Source of the DNA: Phragmites australis
Taxonomy: Eukaryota; Streptophyta; Magnoliopsida; Poales; Poaceae
Assembly (NCBI RefSeq): GCF_958298935.1
Contig: NC_084932.1
Coordinates: 22,423,501 to 22,487,500 of the forward strand
DNA length: 64,000 nucleotides
Direction of reading: 5' to 3'
Below, one piece after another: positions 44,261-56,000 of the stretch. The notes beneath the pieces are model-generated. The model ran no database searches, was not told the DNA's origin, and was given only the letters and a program-made list of their open reading frames with translations. How positions within the stretch are numbered: the first letter of the stretch is position 1; the number at the start of each line of letters is the position of its first letter. The translations under genes and the position numbers were made by a program.

Positions 44261-46748
44261 TTAAGATGGCGGCGGAAAGTGACGACATAGATTAGCGAAA
44301 AAATAGCAGTTATCAAAGTCAAGGCTATCAGGGTAAGATAGTTGTTGTCTCCGAGGTGGTGGTTGGAAGTTAGGAGGACGGGTACTAGAAAAGCCGACAT
44401 CATCTTCACAGTCATCAGGGTCCTCCGGAGGTGGAGGTCTTAGAGGGAGGGGTAGAGGTGGCATGAAATCGTCGTTATCGTCGTCGTCTTGAGGTATCAC
44501 GGTACGAGCACGTGCTCTTGTAGTGTTCATTGAACCTTCTCTTGTATGGTTGGTGGAACGTCGAGGCATTGGTGGCATGAAATCATCATCAGCTCTTGTT
44601 CCCCTTAGGTTCGCTGATCTTCGTCGTCTTCTACGCGAACCAGGTATCACACCCCCGCCGAAGAGAATATGCATTGCCAAGAACTGTGGGATTTCTTTGT
44701 TGATTAACTCTGCGTCTTCTGGGAATGCCTAAAGCAGAAGAGGGGTATTCAAATCAATAGCAATAAGGTAAGTATGGTGATCAAATAGAAATTGACGAAC
44801 TTGTATGTGGTATGCGTACTGGTCGGACAACACCGCCATCCTTCTTTGCCTCATACAGAAATCTAGTACAGAAGAATGGTCGGTTAGTTCATACACCCTG
44901 AGGTATATTTGGTGGCGCTCATGCAAGAGGGCCCTAAGATCGTCGGTTGTTACATGTAGGAGTGGAACGGTGAACGCAGAACATGGCGCCCTATAGTTGT
45001 TGATGGTTATGTGAGAAATACGGATGAGAAACTAATGAAAATCGTTATAAGTACAACATCACTTACCACCACATGAAGAAACCAGGCACAATCTTCAGGG
45101 AAGGATCTGGGGGCTGGCGGTACGTTGTCGCTGAGTAAGGTGGAACGCATGCGTGACTGTACCACGAAAGGTACTTCCAGTACGTGCTGTCGTCGTACTA
45201 TCCCGCAGGAACGACGACATCCACTGGGCCTGACTCCATCCACCGGGTTATATGCTCTGCATTAATCTCTGACCAGTCATGTGTGACTGCGTTCCCTTGT
45301 GCACTCCTCCTGTACGTTAGATAAACAGTTACAATTTTGTAACACAATAATGGTACGTACAATAACACACTTACTCGTGCACCCGACCAGCGTCTCATGG
45401 GGGAGGTACTGGCACCAAATGACGATGACCAAACTGTCTCTGTACACGATCAGGAGAATACACTTCTACATTGTTCATGTAAACCAAGAAACATTTGGTC
45501 ATCTATAAGTCGAAGTCACGAAAACAAGAGGGTGCGATGAGGCCGCTAGTCGCAATTTGGGCCACTCGTTCCCTACGCCATGGATCCCACTCCACAAGGT
45601 CAGCGCTGAGGACGTCAAGGTCACTGATCACCCGGGCGTAGTTTCCATGGTCTTGCTGGTGAGTCCATCGCAGCGTGGCATGAATCCACCGATACCCCAT
45701 CGTTGGCCTCATGTTGTCAGCAATGTCGTCGGAGATGGGAACTAGAAAGTAGATCTTACTCACTCACGGTCGACAAATCGGGAGATACTCCCAGCTCCAA
45801 AGCCATAAAAGGTGTAGGCAGTCAGAAATAGATCCCATCTTCGTTGACCGTTGGGTAGCAGCACACAATCCTTTGTATGTAGCGGCCAACACAGTAGATC
45901 CCCAACTGTAATGTGTCGGCTCGTACGGACGCGACGTGAGCTGACGCGCTAACAATACAATATGCGGAAGTACATAATCGTCTACCGTGTTGCAGAACAT
46001 AATGCCTCTAAGCAAGATGTACAAGTATGCCTCCTAATGCTGCATAATTGTTGCCTCATCCTCATCCATGGGCAAGGGCCGAACTGTGGTAGCCCATGAA
46101 TTCATGGCATGGAGAGCCCTACATCCTTCATGTCATATTGCACATTAAACCTACAAGATGCAGAGACTCAATGAACCACGAACAATACTGCAATGTATGA
46201 AATACTTTATGTAACAAATAATTACCTGCCTTGAATATAATTCCTCCATTGCTCCTTTGCTGGTAGTGGAAGTACTAACAGGGTGCCCTTATCGGGAGCC
46301 TGGTCAGCATGGCCACGTTCTGTAAAGTAACGGTCATCTCTCCGCAAGGAAAGTATAACGTGTGCGTCTCAAGACGCCAGCGGTCAACGAGGCCTATGAG
46401 CAGTGAGACCTCGATCGGCAGCAGGGGAGTGCTGCCACCACCCTCCATGGGAGCTCCTGCCATCATAAGAGCAAATAGTAGTAGTCCGGCCTGTGCGAGT
46501 GGCTCGTGGAATCGAGGGTCTAATTCCTTAAGATTGTGCACACTCCTGGAACGCAACGGGGCCAACTGCAAAGGTATGCAGTACACTTATTGAGTAAGTA
46601 CCAAGTTATCAAAGGAATTGAAATTCACGTATTATCGTTGTACCTATTGCCCTGCGAAAATCATCCTTCCCTTATGGTTCTCATCGTACCGTAGCTGAAG
46701 AAGCTCAGGAAGGTGAACGTGAGCCATGCCAATGATTTCAAGCCTCAT
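44261..46748 (-). pseudogene. plant mobile domain (PMD) protein gene inside the MULE
   Basis: PMD proteins (Pfam aminotransferase-like, plant mobile domain) include MAIN and MAIL1 of Arabidopsis and many transposon-encoded copies. The ATG at 46748 opens MRLEIIGMAHVHLPELLQLR. After an intron-like gap, 46568-46275 reads LDPRFHEPLAQAGLLLFALM, WRLETHTLYFPCGEMTVTL and NVAMLTRLPI. This is the domain N-terminus with the PCGE.TVTLQDVA..LGLP signature. The part at 46024-45764 reads SWGSTVLAATYKGLCAATQR and LLWLWSWEYLPI. The part at 45763-45503 continues the domain. Exon-like pieces at 45398-45007 and 44926-44729 follow. The last exon, 44680-44261, is Arg-, Pro- and Asp-rich (RRRRRRS, PLPLPLRPPPPEDPDD). 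Frames change at gaps; some gaps have plausible splice sites, so it may be spliced rather than wholly broken. Confidence 0.8.
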
Positions 46749-46913
46749 GGTTCAATTACAAAACAACGTAAGACAACAGCTATTACAAAATAGGTATAAC
46801 ACCTAATACGTGCATAACAAATTACAATAAAATACATTTTTCCAATAAAATTCATATAACAAACTCAATGGCAACAAAGCTAATACATTCCAGTTCGATC
46901 ATAGCCTAATAGT

Positions 46914-49278
46914 TTACCGTCGGGTCAGACAAGTCCTCCTGTTATGGCCAGATTGCTTGCATATTTTGCACCTACGTAGTCCATCAACAACATCTCCTGT
47001 ATCCATATCACCTTGCAGCCTCGTGGCTCTAGGCCTTCCAGGATCTATGCGTCTGGCCCTGGGATAAGGTACCCACTTAGGCCCCTCGATTGCTTTGTAG
47101 CTGGATCCGATGTTGAAGGAAGACATCTTTGGAAGCCATGTGCTCCTCAATGCATCGATCGTGAAATAGGGTGATACGTATTGTTATCTATCATTGCCGC
47201 CCATGTCCCTGCAAGCGGCCAAGACATGGGAGCACGTGATATGGTGCAGTTTTGGCTTATTGCATGTGCACTTCACCTCGTGAGGACCAATTTGATATTG
47301 TTGCACGGTGTCCCCCACGTTGTATCCTAAAGTGTACCGACGACGACGACACCTCAAATTCATTGTTGGCCCGGTCGTAGATCCTAGTCCGATGAAAGTG
47401 TGCCTTACTCCTCCTTCTGGATAAGATTTCCTCTACCTTAGGTGCAAATTGTGTGCTACACTCCATTGCAGCTATACCATGGTCTCGAAAGTAGTCAGCG
47501 ATCCTATAGAATGTGAACTCAATGATGGCACACAACGAGAGGCCGTGTATACCCTTTAGGACATTGTTGAACGCCTCCGCTATGTTCATTGTCATGATCG
47601 TATACCTAATATAAGAGACAACAATTTTAGATGGGATATTTTCGTAACCAAAAGTAAAATACGATCTTTCAAATGCTATGTTCTAACCTGGAACCATGAG
47701 TGTCATGGATTAGGGCTCAACGCTCCGCTGGCTTTCCCACTATCCACTGGCTAAACGTAGCACATGAACGACTAATGATGGTTTGGCCCCTACCATTTGC
47801 GTCCGCAGATGGTCTCCTGTGCTTCCTGCTCTGCCATCATCTTTCGAGTGGACTTATTTAACTCTCGTCATATCTCGTTGAACTTCGCTTGCTGGTTCTG
47901 AAGACACAACCCTTTGAACCTCTTTACAAGACCCTTGTTGTGGCACATTGAGTAAAGGTTCACACCTAAGTGTCGCATGCACCACCTTCTCTCCACATCA
48001 GGCCATGCAATGGAGTGGTTTGTGTTGTCATGCAGCACATCCAACACATGTAAGAGGCCCTTGTTGCGGTCTGAGATAATGCAAACTCGGTCCCTATTGC
48101 CGATGACACGTGTCCTCACCAAGGTGAGGAACCAGAGCCACCTATCATTGTTCTCACTCTCAACCATTATATACGTGAGAGGAATGATCTGATTGTTTGC
48201 ATCCACCGCCATCGCTGTCATTAGGTTACCATGGTACTTGCTGCTAAGAAATGTGGCATCCACATATACCATCGGCTTGCAATGTCTGAAAGCTTCGATG
48301 CATTGGGCAAAGGACCAGAAAAACATAATAAGGTATCGGTCGGTGCTACTGTATGACCCATCCTCCAGCCTGATCAGCTCATTCGCCATGGCCCACTGGG
48401 TCCCTGGTTTGGTCATGGCAATCTTTTGCGGTAGTCTTGGTGCATAGTGGTACAACTCTTCGAAATTTCCAAACAACATCTTCAACGCCTTCTGCTTCGC
48501 TCACCACGCGGTGTGGTAATTGATCAGCATACCCATCTTAGTCTGCACCTCCTCCATAATGGATTTTGGTGACAAACATATGTTTGTGCCAACAAGGGTG
48601 ATGAGTAGTTGGGCTATGAACCTCGCATCAATAGCGTGGCTCACATTCCTAATAGCCTCTTCGCTGCATATATGTGGGGTGTGTCTACTCAGCACAAAAT
48701 AGTTCTCGTGCTTCGGCTTATGTGCTCGTACAAAGTAAGAACAATTCGGGTGCTTCATACACCTGACCTCATACTCCGTATGGATAGACCGGGTGCACTT
48801 GTGGTCCCTTCTTGTGATTACAGCATAGTTGCTAATAAAGTGGATGACCTCCTCCCTGTGTTCGAAACCGTTGTCCCACCTGGATGTCGCTATTCTGGTA
48901 TCCCTAGTTAGATAGAGTGTTATACTCAACAATGGTACAATCTAGCAGCCCAGAACCATGAAAATACTGGATCGTCGGCACCGGGTCATCGTTGTCAGCA
49001 CCTTCTTCATCCCTACTACCACTGGCTTCATCATCCATGCATCCTGCATCTACCTCACCATGGTCCACTTCGGGTCCATCTGTACCGGAAGTACCCTCCC
49101 CGACATCCCCTCCTACCTCTTCATGCATCACATTATGGTCTGATCCTTTCACGCTAGGCACCGCTTTACCATGCACCGGTCGTGATACTATATTTATGTA
49201 CACTCTCATTTCAAAGTTCTCCTCTAATGCCTTGCGTGAGTACAAGGTCCATGCGTTGTTCCTTCTCAAATCAAACAA
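46914..49278 (-). pseudogene. MURA-like MULE transposase
   Basis: The transposase excises and inserts the element by DDE chemistry. The acidic N-terminus is 49278-48904 (GTSGTDGPEVDHGEVDAG). After a frame change, 48932-48501 carries the MuDR DNA-binding region (NYAVITRRDHKC, VRCMKHPNCSYFVRA) and ends in a TGA. The same frame continues at 48485-47868 with the catalytic domain: VYVDATFLSSKYHGNLMTA (first Asp), RVCIISDRNKGLL (second Asp) and WCMRHLGVNLYSMC. More stops follow. The part at 47595-47257 reads NIAEAFNNVLKGIHGLSL, then shifts frame in a CGT triplet run. The shifted frame gives the SWIM zinc finger KCTCNKPKLHHITCSH near 47230-47275. The C-terminus (47150-46914) ends in a CCHC knuckle, CKICKQSGHNRRTC. 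Confidence 0.93.
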
Positions 49279-49554
49279 CGTATGAACAATGAGCTAGCTG
49301 TTTGGCATAAGCAGTGGTGGCACACCCTTTAGGACAACACTGTAGGACTGCTGGTTCAAACGCAAAAGACTCATAACATATGATTTTAAGCCTTCTAGAT
49401 CAATAGGTATCTCAATCGTACTCTCTACGTGCTGGCAATTCTGAATTGACACGAGTCTCCTATGCAAAATATCAGGATGTTCTATAATAAATATAGATAG
49501 TCATAGCGTCTCTGCTAAACAAACGTAAATGACCAAATAACTACTTAGATGTAT

Positions 49555-50165
49555 GTTATATACCTACTATATTTTATCAACTTAATACTATTTAACCAAT
49601 GTATTCGAACGGAATAAATACTCTACTTTCTCTAATTACATTTTTTATTCTACATATTAAGTACATACATAATCTACGTACAAAATTACTGTTACACTAT
49701 AATAGATTCTGTTACGAGATCATAAAATATACAAATATTATACCTACTCTATTTTATCAACTTAATACCATTTAACCAATGTATTCGAATGGAATAAATA
49801 CTCTACTTGCTTTAATTACATTTTCTAATCTAAATATTACGATTACTGTTACACTATAGTAGATTCTGTTGCAAGATCATACAATACGCAAATATTATAC
49901 CTACTCTATTTTATCAACTTAATATCACTTAACCAATGTATTCAAATGGAATAAATACTCTACTTCCTATAATTACATTTTCTAATCTAAATATTAAGTA
50001 CATACATAATCTAAGATCAAAATAACTAGATGATTCTTTTACGATATCATAAAATATGCAAATATTATACCTACTATATTTTATCAACTTAATAAATATT
50101 CTAATTCCTCTAATTACATCTACACATCTAAATATTATGTACATACATAATCTATATACTTACTA
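49555..50165. repeat. tandem repeat, 157-180 bp unit, upstream of the MULE transposase
   Basis: TACCTACTMTATTTTATCAA recurs at 49561, 49741, 49898 and 50068. Each copy is followed by CTTAATA, ATTCGAATGGAATAAATACT (absent in the last copy) and TAATTACATTTTCTAATCTA. The AT-rich array lies between the transposase start and the right inverted repeat. Confidence 0.88.
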
Positions 50166-50470
50166 TTACGGAAGGTTGTCCTCTTCACGCGCTGCTGCAC
50201 TACAGCTCCTCGTGCTCGACTGCTACTTCAAATGTTGCTCGCGCTCACGCTCACCTGCTGCTCAGCTCACGCAGCGCCGTCGCTCTGCTCGTGCTTGCAG
50301 AAGATGGAGCGAACGACAGCCTTTTATAGCTGCGTGAGACTTTAGCTCCAGCCAGCCGCATGCAAATAGCAGACAGCCGGCCGACATGCGCATGCATAAA
50401 GGAAAAGTAAAAAGCAAAAGCGAAAAGAAAAGAAAAGGTAAAGCGCGACGCGACACGACGTGACAGGAAA
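50166..50470. other. GC-rich segment between tandem array and right inverted repeat
   Basis: Contains CGCTGCTGCACTACAGC, repeated GCTCACG words and an A/G-rich run AAAAGCAAAAGCGAAAAG (near 50410). It may be the transposase promoter and 5' leader (minus strand). No TATA box is convincing. Confidence 0.35.
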
Positions 50471-50841
50471 AGTGTATTTCGGCACACCAAGTGCCGAATA
50501 TACGTGATTTTCGGCACACGATGTGCCGAAATACGTTTTTCCCTGTATTCGGCACACGGTATGCCGAATACAGATGATTTTCGGCACACCGTGTGCCGAA
50601 TACAATATATTCGGCGCACGGTGTGTCGAAAATAGCTTTTCGGGATACCGTCCCGAAAAGCTATTTTCGACACACCGTGCGTCGAATATAGGTGCTAAAA
50701 TCGTAAATACAGAAAAATGTCCCGAAATGCTATTTTCGACACACCGTGCGCCGAATATAGGTGCTAAAATCGTAAATACAGAAAAAATTATCCATTTCAT
50801 TAAATACGATCACGTATACTATACAAATTTGTATTTTTGCC
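50471..50841 (-). repeat. right terminal inverted repeat of the MULE
   Basis: The complement of the left end, with additional CGGCACACGRTGTGCCG units (near 50471, 50510, 50545, 50580, 50610). It carries a long hairpin: arms at about 50602-50645 and 50651-50693 around TACCG, with one mismatch across the inner ~38 bp. It also carries a tandem duplication of about 69 bp (50651-50719 and 50720-50790) that adds a second copy of TCGTAAATACAGAAAAA. Confidence 0.92.
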
Positions 50842-50849
50842 GGAGAGTC

Positions 50850-51877
50850 GGGTGACGTGTCAGGAGCAGAGCACAAGATACATGGGCGGCTCAGATGAAG
50901 GTACCGGTTGGATTATGATGATCGGGTGGTCCTAGTTAACTCCATCAAGCTGTTACCCTCTCCTTTTACTGTTCTATCTTGATCATTTATCGCTCTCATT
51001 TGGTACTTATCTATTTATTGATATTCTTATTTACTCTAAATTTTTTCCACCTATCTCTTAAACACAGATCTTAAAATAAATAAATAATTTTAATAAACTA
51101 TATATCTGTATGGACTAGTGGAATTTTTGTGTCCTTGTTACTTACACTGTTACATCTGTAACCAGCGCGCTGCGGAGTCTGTATGCATCTGGTCATGTCC
51201 ACTAGTACGTGCGTAACTAATTAAATTCTTCATAGCTAGGTAGATTTGCAAAGTATGAAATGAAACAAATTAAATCAAATTGGTGTAGCCTACATGCGAG
51301 ACAAACCAACCAAACAATAGCAGAAGTGCACTGCTTGAAGATAAATTTACTACAAATATATATGTAATCGATCTACGGGTGCATGCATGCCTTGTTGCAT
51401 GTGCAATATGCCATGCCATGCGTAGTTCTACTAAGAACGCTCACATGAATCCATATGGTCGATCTGGCCATGATATACATATACATGGACTACAGGACCA
51501 TGTTATTTTTTTCAATATGGAGGCTCACACCCATCCAGTAACAAAGGTGCTGAGCGAGCATCTCCGGAGACCATCGTCGGGGATTGAACCTGGATCGACA
51601 GGAAGATGTTATATATTTCAAAGATAGATCTACGTCCAAATTAAAGTCCAAACGATATGATGGATGGATGAGTGGCTCATCATCTCCAGTTTCGTACAGA
51701 TTTAGGAAAAGCTTGCGTACTGAGTCTAGAATATATGGAAGCACATGGATTTGCTCGAGTCTGTGATCCAGACGAAGAACTAGCTAGGATGGAAGCACTT
51801 GAGTCTAGAATGGAAGCAACTGAGAAATATGAACTAATTAACATATACAAATATTGGACCTGGATTTTTCCAAGAGA
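50850..51877. other. intergenic sequence, no identified gene
   Basis: AT-rich to mixed sequence. 51672-51890 (+) gives DPDEELARMEALESRMEA, a short acidic frame without recognisable family. GGTTCAATCCCCGACGATGG (minus strand, near 51575-51594) resembles a Pol III B box, but no A box was found at tRNA spacing. Confidence 0.4.
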
Positions 51878-51960
51878 CACTACTACATAACCTCACGTAA
51901 TAGCCGACACTACTACAGAACCCCATATAATGGCAAAGAGGTATCAGTGCCGGTTCTAAA
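51878..51960 (+). repeat. CACTA terminus, doubled
   Basis: CACTACTACATAACC starts at 51878 and CACTACTACAGAACC at 51908, 30 bp apart. CACTA transposons start with this CACTACT-type end. The inner copy is followed directly by the subterminal repeats, so I take 51908 as the element start. The outer copy may be the eroded end of a related insertion or a terminal duplication. Confidence 0.75.
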
Positions 51961-52105
51961 ACTCCCGCCCACGATCGAGAGCCTGGAGTAAAGAACTAAC
52001 ACTGATAGTTACTATCAGTGCCGGTTGGTGGTGCCGGTTCTAATAACAAACCGGCACTGATAGTGGTATTTCAGTGCCAGTTTCTCTTTAAACCAGCACT
52101 GATAG
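51945..52105 (+). promoter_or_regulatory. CACTA subterminal repeats (transposase-binding type)
   Basis: GTGCCGGTT occurs in direct orientation near 51949, 52019 and 52031 and as AACCGGCAC or AACCAGCAC near 52054 and 52091. Flanking TATCAGT/ACTGATA is conserved. In En/Spm, subterminal arrays are bound by TNPA; the same role is inferred here. Confidence 0.75.
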
Positions 52106-52115
52106 CCTGCTACAG

Positions 52116-52124
52116 TATATATAG
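52116..52124 (+). promoter_or_regulatory. TATA box of the TNP2 promoter
   Basis: TATATATAG lies just after the subterminal repeats, followed by a pyrimidine-rich, GC-rich leader. The same arrangement is repeated before the second gene (CTATATTTATC near 56716). Confidence 0.55.
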
Positions 52125-53065
52125 CCCATCTTCTTCCCCGTCTCGACCCAGAACAGAGCTGCCGCCGCTGCAACCTAGTGTTACAGCGCCTCCTTGCCAT
52201 TTTTTTTTGGTGATTCAAGGTTTTTTTTTTTTTTGCGTGGGAGCCTTCAAAATTTGGAGGAGTCAACTGTTTTAAGGTTAGTGAGATCTATATTTCATTT
52301 TTGGATAGATTACTTGGTAGATTGCTCTAGGGTTGATGATGGATGGTGCTTGTTCCATGGTTATGGATTTAGAGATGTAGTTGAGATCTAATTTAGGTAA
52401 AGTTTGTAACTTTATCGTTGTTAGATGTATAGAGATGATCTAAATTTTATTCATAGTTGGATTTTAGTTGTTAGATTTCTCTAGGTTTGAATTTAGGTGG
52501 TTGTTAGTTTGTGTTGAAATTTGAAATGAGCAAGAGCTCAAATATCCATATAAATTAGAGAAAGGTCGCAATTTTATCATTGTAGATGATTTAACGAGTT
52601 GCAACTTTGCAACTTGTTAAACCATTATTGTCATTCAAAAATTGCAAAAATACCGCTAGAACTGTCATTCGAGTGGCATCCAAAGAATAAAAAATCAGGG
52701 AGGTATTTGTAAAATATCTCTAAAATCTAGCTCTAATTTTCTAGTATGTGGATTGCGTATATTTTTAAAGTCATGAATTTTAATAATAATCCAGTGGATT
52801 TTCTCTGTTAATTAATCAACATAGTGAATTTAACATGTACAGTTCATAAAATACTATGTTGTAAGGATGGCACGTCCACCCACGGGTCGCAATCAGACTC
52901 GGTAGCCTTTGGAAGGCGGGTCCCCTGACCCGGCCCAAGTACCGGAAGGAGATGGGCCCTCAAATAGGGACCAATCAGGATGCGAGGTAATTCGATGAAT
53001 ATGTTCTAGATTTTGAAATGTTTAATGATTATAAGTCCAATATGTTTAATTATAATGATTTGCAG

Positions 53066-56000
53066 ATAGACCGGTCATGGATGTACAAGGAACGAGGACC
53101 AGAGTTCATTGTTGGCATCGAGGCTTTTTTGAGGGCTACCGCGGCATACAAGAAGCCAAAAGGGAAGCGTGATGAGCACTATATATGCTATCCGTGTGTC
53201 GACTGCAAGAATGAGAAGTAGTTTTCAAACATAGAGCAGATCCATACACATTTGATTCGCAGGGGTTTCAAGGCTGGCTACACCCGTTGGACTGAGCACG
53301 GTGAACTTGCAGATGTTGGGCGTGAAGGGCAACCAACAGTCGAAGGAGACGGAGTCAACGATCTGACGACTAACGAAGACTTCGATATGTCGGCATTTGA
53401 AGATACTTTTGTCGAGAACGATGATCGGGACAGTTTTGTTGGCAACAATAAAGAAGGCATAGAACAAATGTTGCGCGATGGGGAGGGGGACTTCACCATT
53501 GAAAGACAACATCAAAAGTACCAGCGCATGATAGAGGACTCTAAAACACCAGTTTACCCGAACTGTAAAGATGAGCATAGCAAGTTGCATGTGGTGCTGA
53601 CACTGATGCAAATGAAGGCTAGCAATGGTTGGGCTGATAAGGGTTTCAATGAATTGTTAGAATTCTTGAGGGAATTGCTTCCAGAGGGGAACGCGTTGCC
53701 CGAAAACACGTACCATGCCAAGCAGGTTGTCTGCCCGTTGGGATTGGAAGTAGAGAAAATACATGCATGTGCAAATGACTGCATGTTGTTCCGCGGCGAG
53801 GATGCAGACTTGGAAGCGTGTCGCGTTTGCAATGCACCACGGTACAAGAGCAGCGTTGATGATGTCGAGAGCGATGGCGTAGGGGTGAAGAGAAAGAAGA
53901 AAAGACCCCCCGTTAAGGTGGCTTGGTATTTCCCTATAGTACCCCGTTTGAAGCGATTGTTTGCTAACAGAGCGAATGCCGAGCTGATGCGATGGCATGC
54001 CGAATAGCGCAAGAAAGATGGAATGCTTAGACACCCTACTGATGGCATGCAATGGAGGAGATTCGATTCGAAATACAAGGAATTTAGAGATGAAGTGAGG
54101 AATATAAGGTTCGGGTTGAGCACGGATGGGATGAATCCTTTCGGCAACACGAGAAGTACTCATAGCACTTGGCCTGTGACTCTCTGTATCTACAACCTTC
54201 CACCTTGGATGTGCATGAAGCGGAAGTACCTTATGATGCCTCTGCTGATTAGTGGGCCGAATCAACCAAGCAACGATATCGAAGTGTACCTCAAACCATT
54301 GGTGGAAGATCTTCTTGTACTGTGGAAAGATGGCGTACGGGTATGGGATGAGTACAGACGCGAGAATTTCACCCTGCGCGCGATGCTGTTCATGACGATT
54401 TCAGATTGGCCTGCTCTTGGTAACCTATCAGGGCAGACTGTAAAAGGGTACAATGGATGTGTTCAGTGCTTGGAGGAAACGGAGGGGCGGTGGCTAAAAA
54501 ACAGCCGGAAAATGATCTTCATGGGTCACCGTAGGTTCCTCCATCCGGATCACCCATACCGCAAAAATAAAAGAGCTTTTGACGGGACAATGGAGCTTCG
54601 TCAAGCTCCGAAGATTCGCAGTGGAGAACAGGTATTTAAGATGGTTAATACACTTAGAGTTGTACATGGAAAGGGGCCAGGCAGTACAAAAATACAGGCT
54701 GGGCAAAATGCTCCCATGTGGAAAAAGATGTCAATATTTTGGTTGCTGCTTTATTGGAAGTATCTTATGGTCTGACACGCAATCGACGTCATGCACGTGG
54801 AGAAGAATGTATTTGATAGCTTGATTGGTACCTTACTAGACATACCCGGCAAAACAGAAGATACACTAAACGCACGGCTGGACCTGGAAGAAATGAACCT
54901 CAGGAAGGACCTACACTACATATAATTAGACAACGGCAAAAAGAAACTTCCCACAGCTTGCTACGCTATGAGCAAGGAAGAGAAGATCCACCTGTGTGGT
55001 TGCTTGCGTGATGTCAAAGTTCCGACTGGTTACTCCTCCAATATCAGGAACTTTGTAAACATGAAAGATACGAAGTTAGTTGGCATGAAGTCTCATGATT
55101 GTCACGTGATGATGACGCAGATACTTCCTATTGAAATTCGAGGTATTCTGCCGGATAAGGTCCGAGACCCAATCATTAAGCTGTGTTCGTTCTTCAACGC
55201 AATTTCACAGAAGGTCATTGATCCGAACAAACTGGCAAAGCTGCAGGAAGACGTGGTCCATACTATATGTTAGTTTGAGACTATTTTCCCTCCGATATTT
55301 TTTGATATAATGCCCCATCTAATTGTTCACATTGTGGGTGAGATAAAGAGCCTTAGCCCCGTATTTCTGCATTAGATGTATCCTTTTGAAAGGTTCATGG
55401 AGGTTCTGAAGAAATATGTTCGTAACCGAGGTCGTCCGGAAGGTTGCATTGCCCAAGGGTGGAGTACGGAGGAAGTCATTGAGTTTTGCATTGACTATAT
55501 GAAACTGAACGCGATTGGTATGCCTATATCTCGCTATGAGGGGAGGCTAAAGGGGAAAGGGACGATAGGTCATACTTCAATCCATATCAAAGATCGTACT
55601 TCATTCACTCAAGCACACTTCGCAGTTCTGCAACAGGCAGTTGTAGTGATCCCGTATGTCAAAATGCATGTGAGCATGCTACGCTCCACAAATCCAATGA
55701 AGTTAGATGATTGGATCGCAAAAGAGCACAGAGATAATTTCGGTAATTGGTTACGTCAACTCATGATGGGTAAGGATACCGACGATGCTCTGTTGGAACT
55801 GCTGGCAAATGGCCCGTCAACTACGATTCGCACATTCCAAGCATACGAGATTAATGGCTATACATTTTATACGCGAGCACAAGACAACAAGAGCACTAAC
55901 CAAAATAGCGGTGTCCGTACTGATGCTTGTGACTGCGCTGGCAATAGGGAGACCTACTATGGATTCATAGAGGAGATTTGGGAACTTGAATATGGCGAGT

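Larger units (their letters stand above)
43699..50849 (-). mobile_element. Mutator-like element (MULE) with target-site duplications
   Basis: GGAGAGTC occurs at 43699-43706 and 50842-50849, immediately outside inverted termini that begin GGCAAAAATAC (43707) and end GTATTTTTGCC (50841). Allowing the next G gives a 9-bp duplication, the usual MULE length. The ends are long inverted repeats made of CGGCACACCGTGTGCCG-like units. Two genes are on the minus strand: a MURA-like transposase (49278-46914), then a plant mobile domain gene (46748-44261). The intact termini and duplications mark a single insertion. The coding regions are damaged, so it is probably no longer autonomous. Confidence 0.93.

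Noticed and set aside
51570..51600. GGTTCAATCCCCGACGATGG (minus strand) as a SINE or tRNA gene
   Set aside because: Only a B-box-like word; no A box 30-60 bp upstream and no terminator or poly-A tail.
53278..54265. Long minus-strand open frames opposite TNP2
   Set aside because: The plus strand carries the conserved transposase; the antisense frames have no homology and arise from codon bias.
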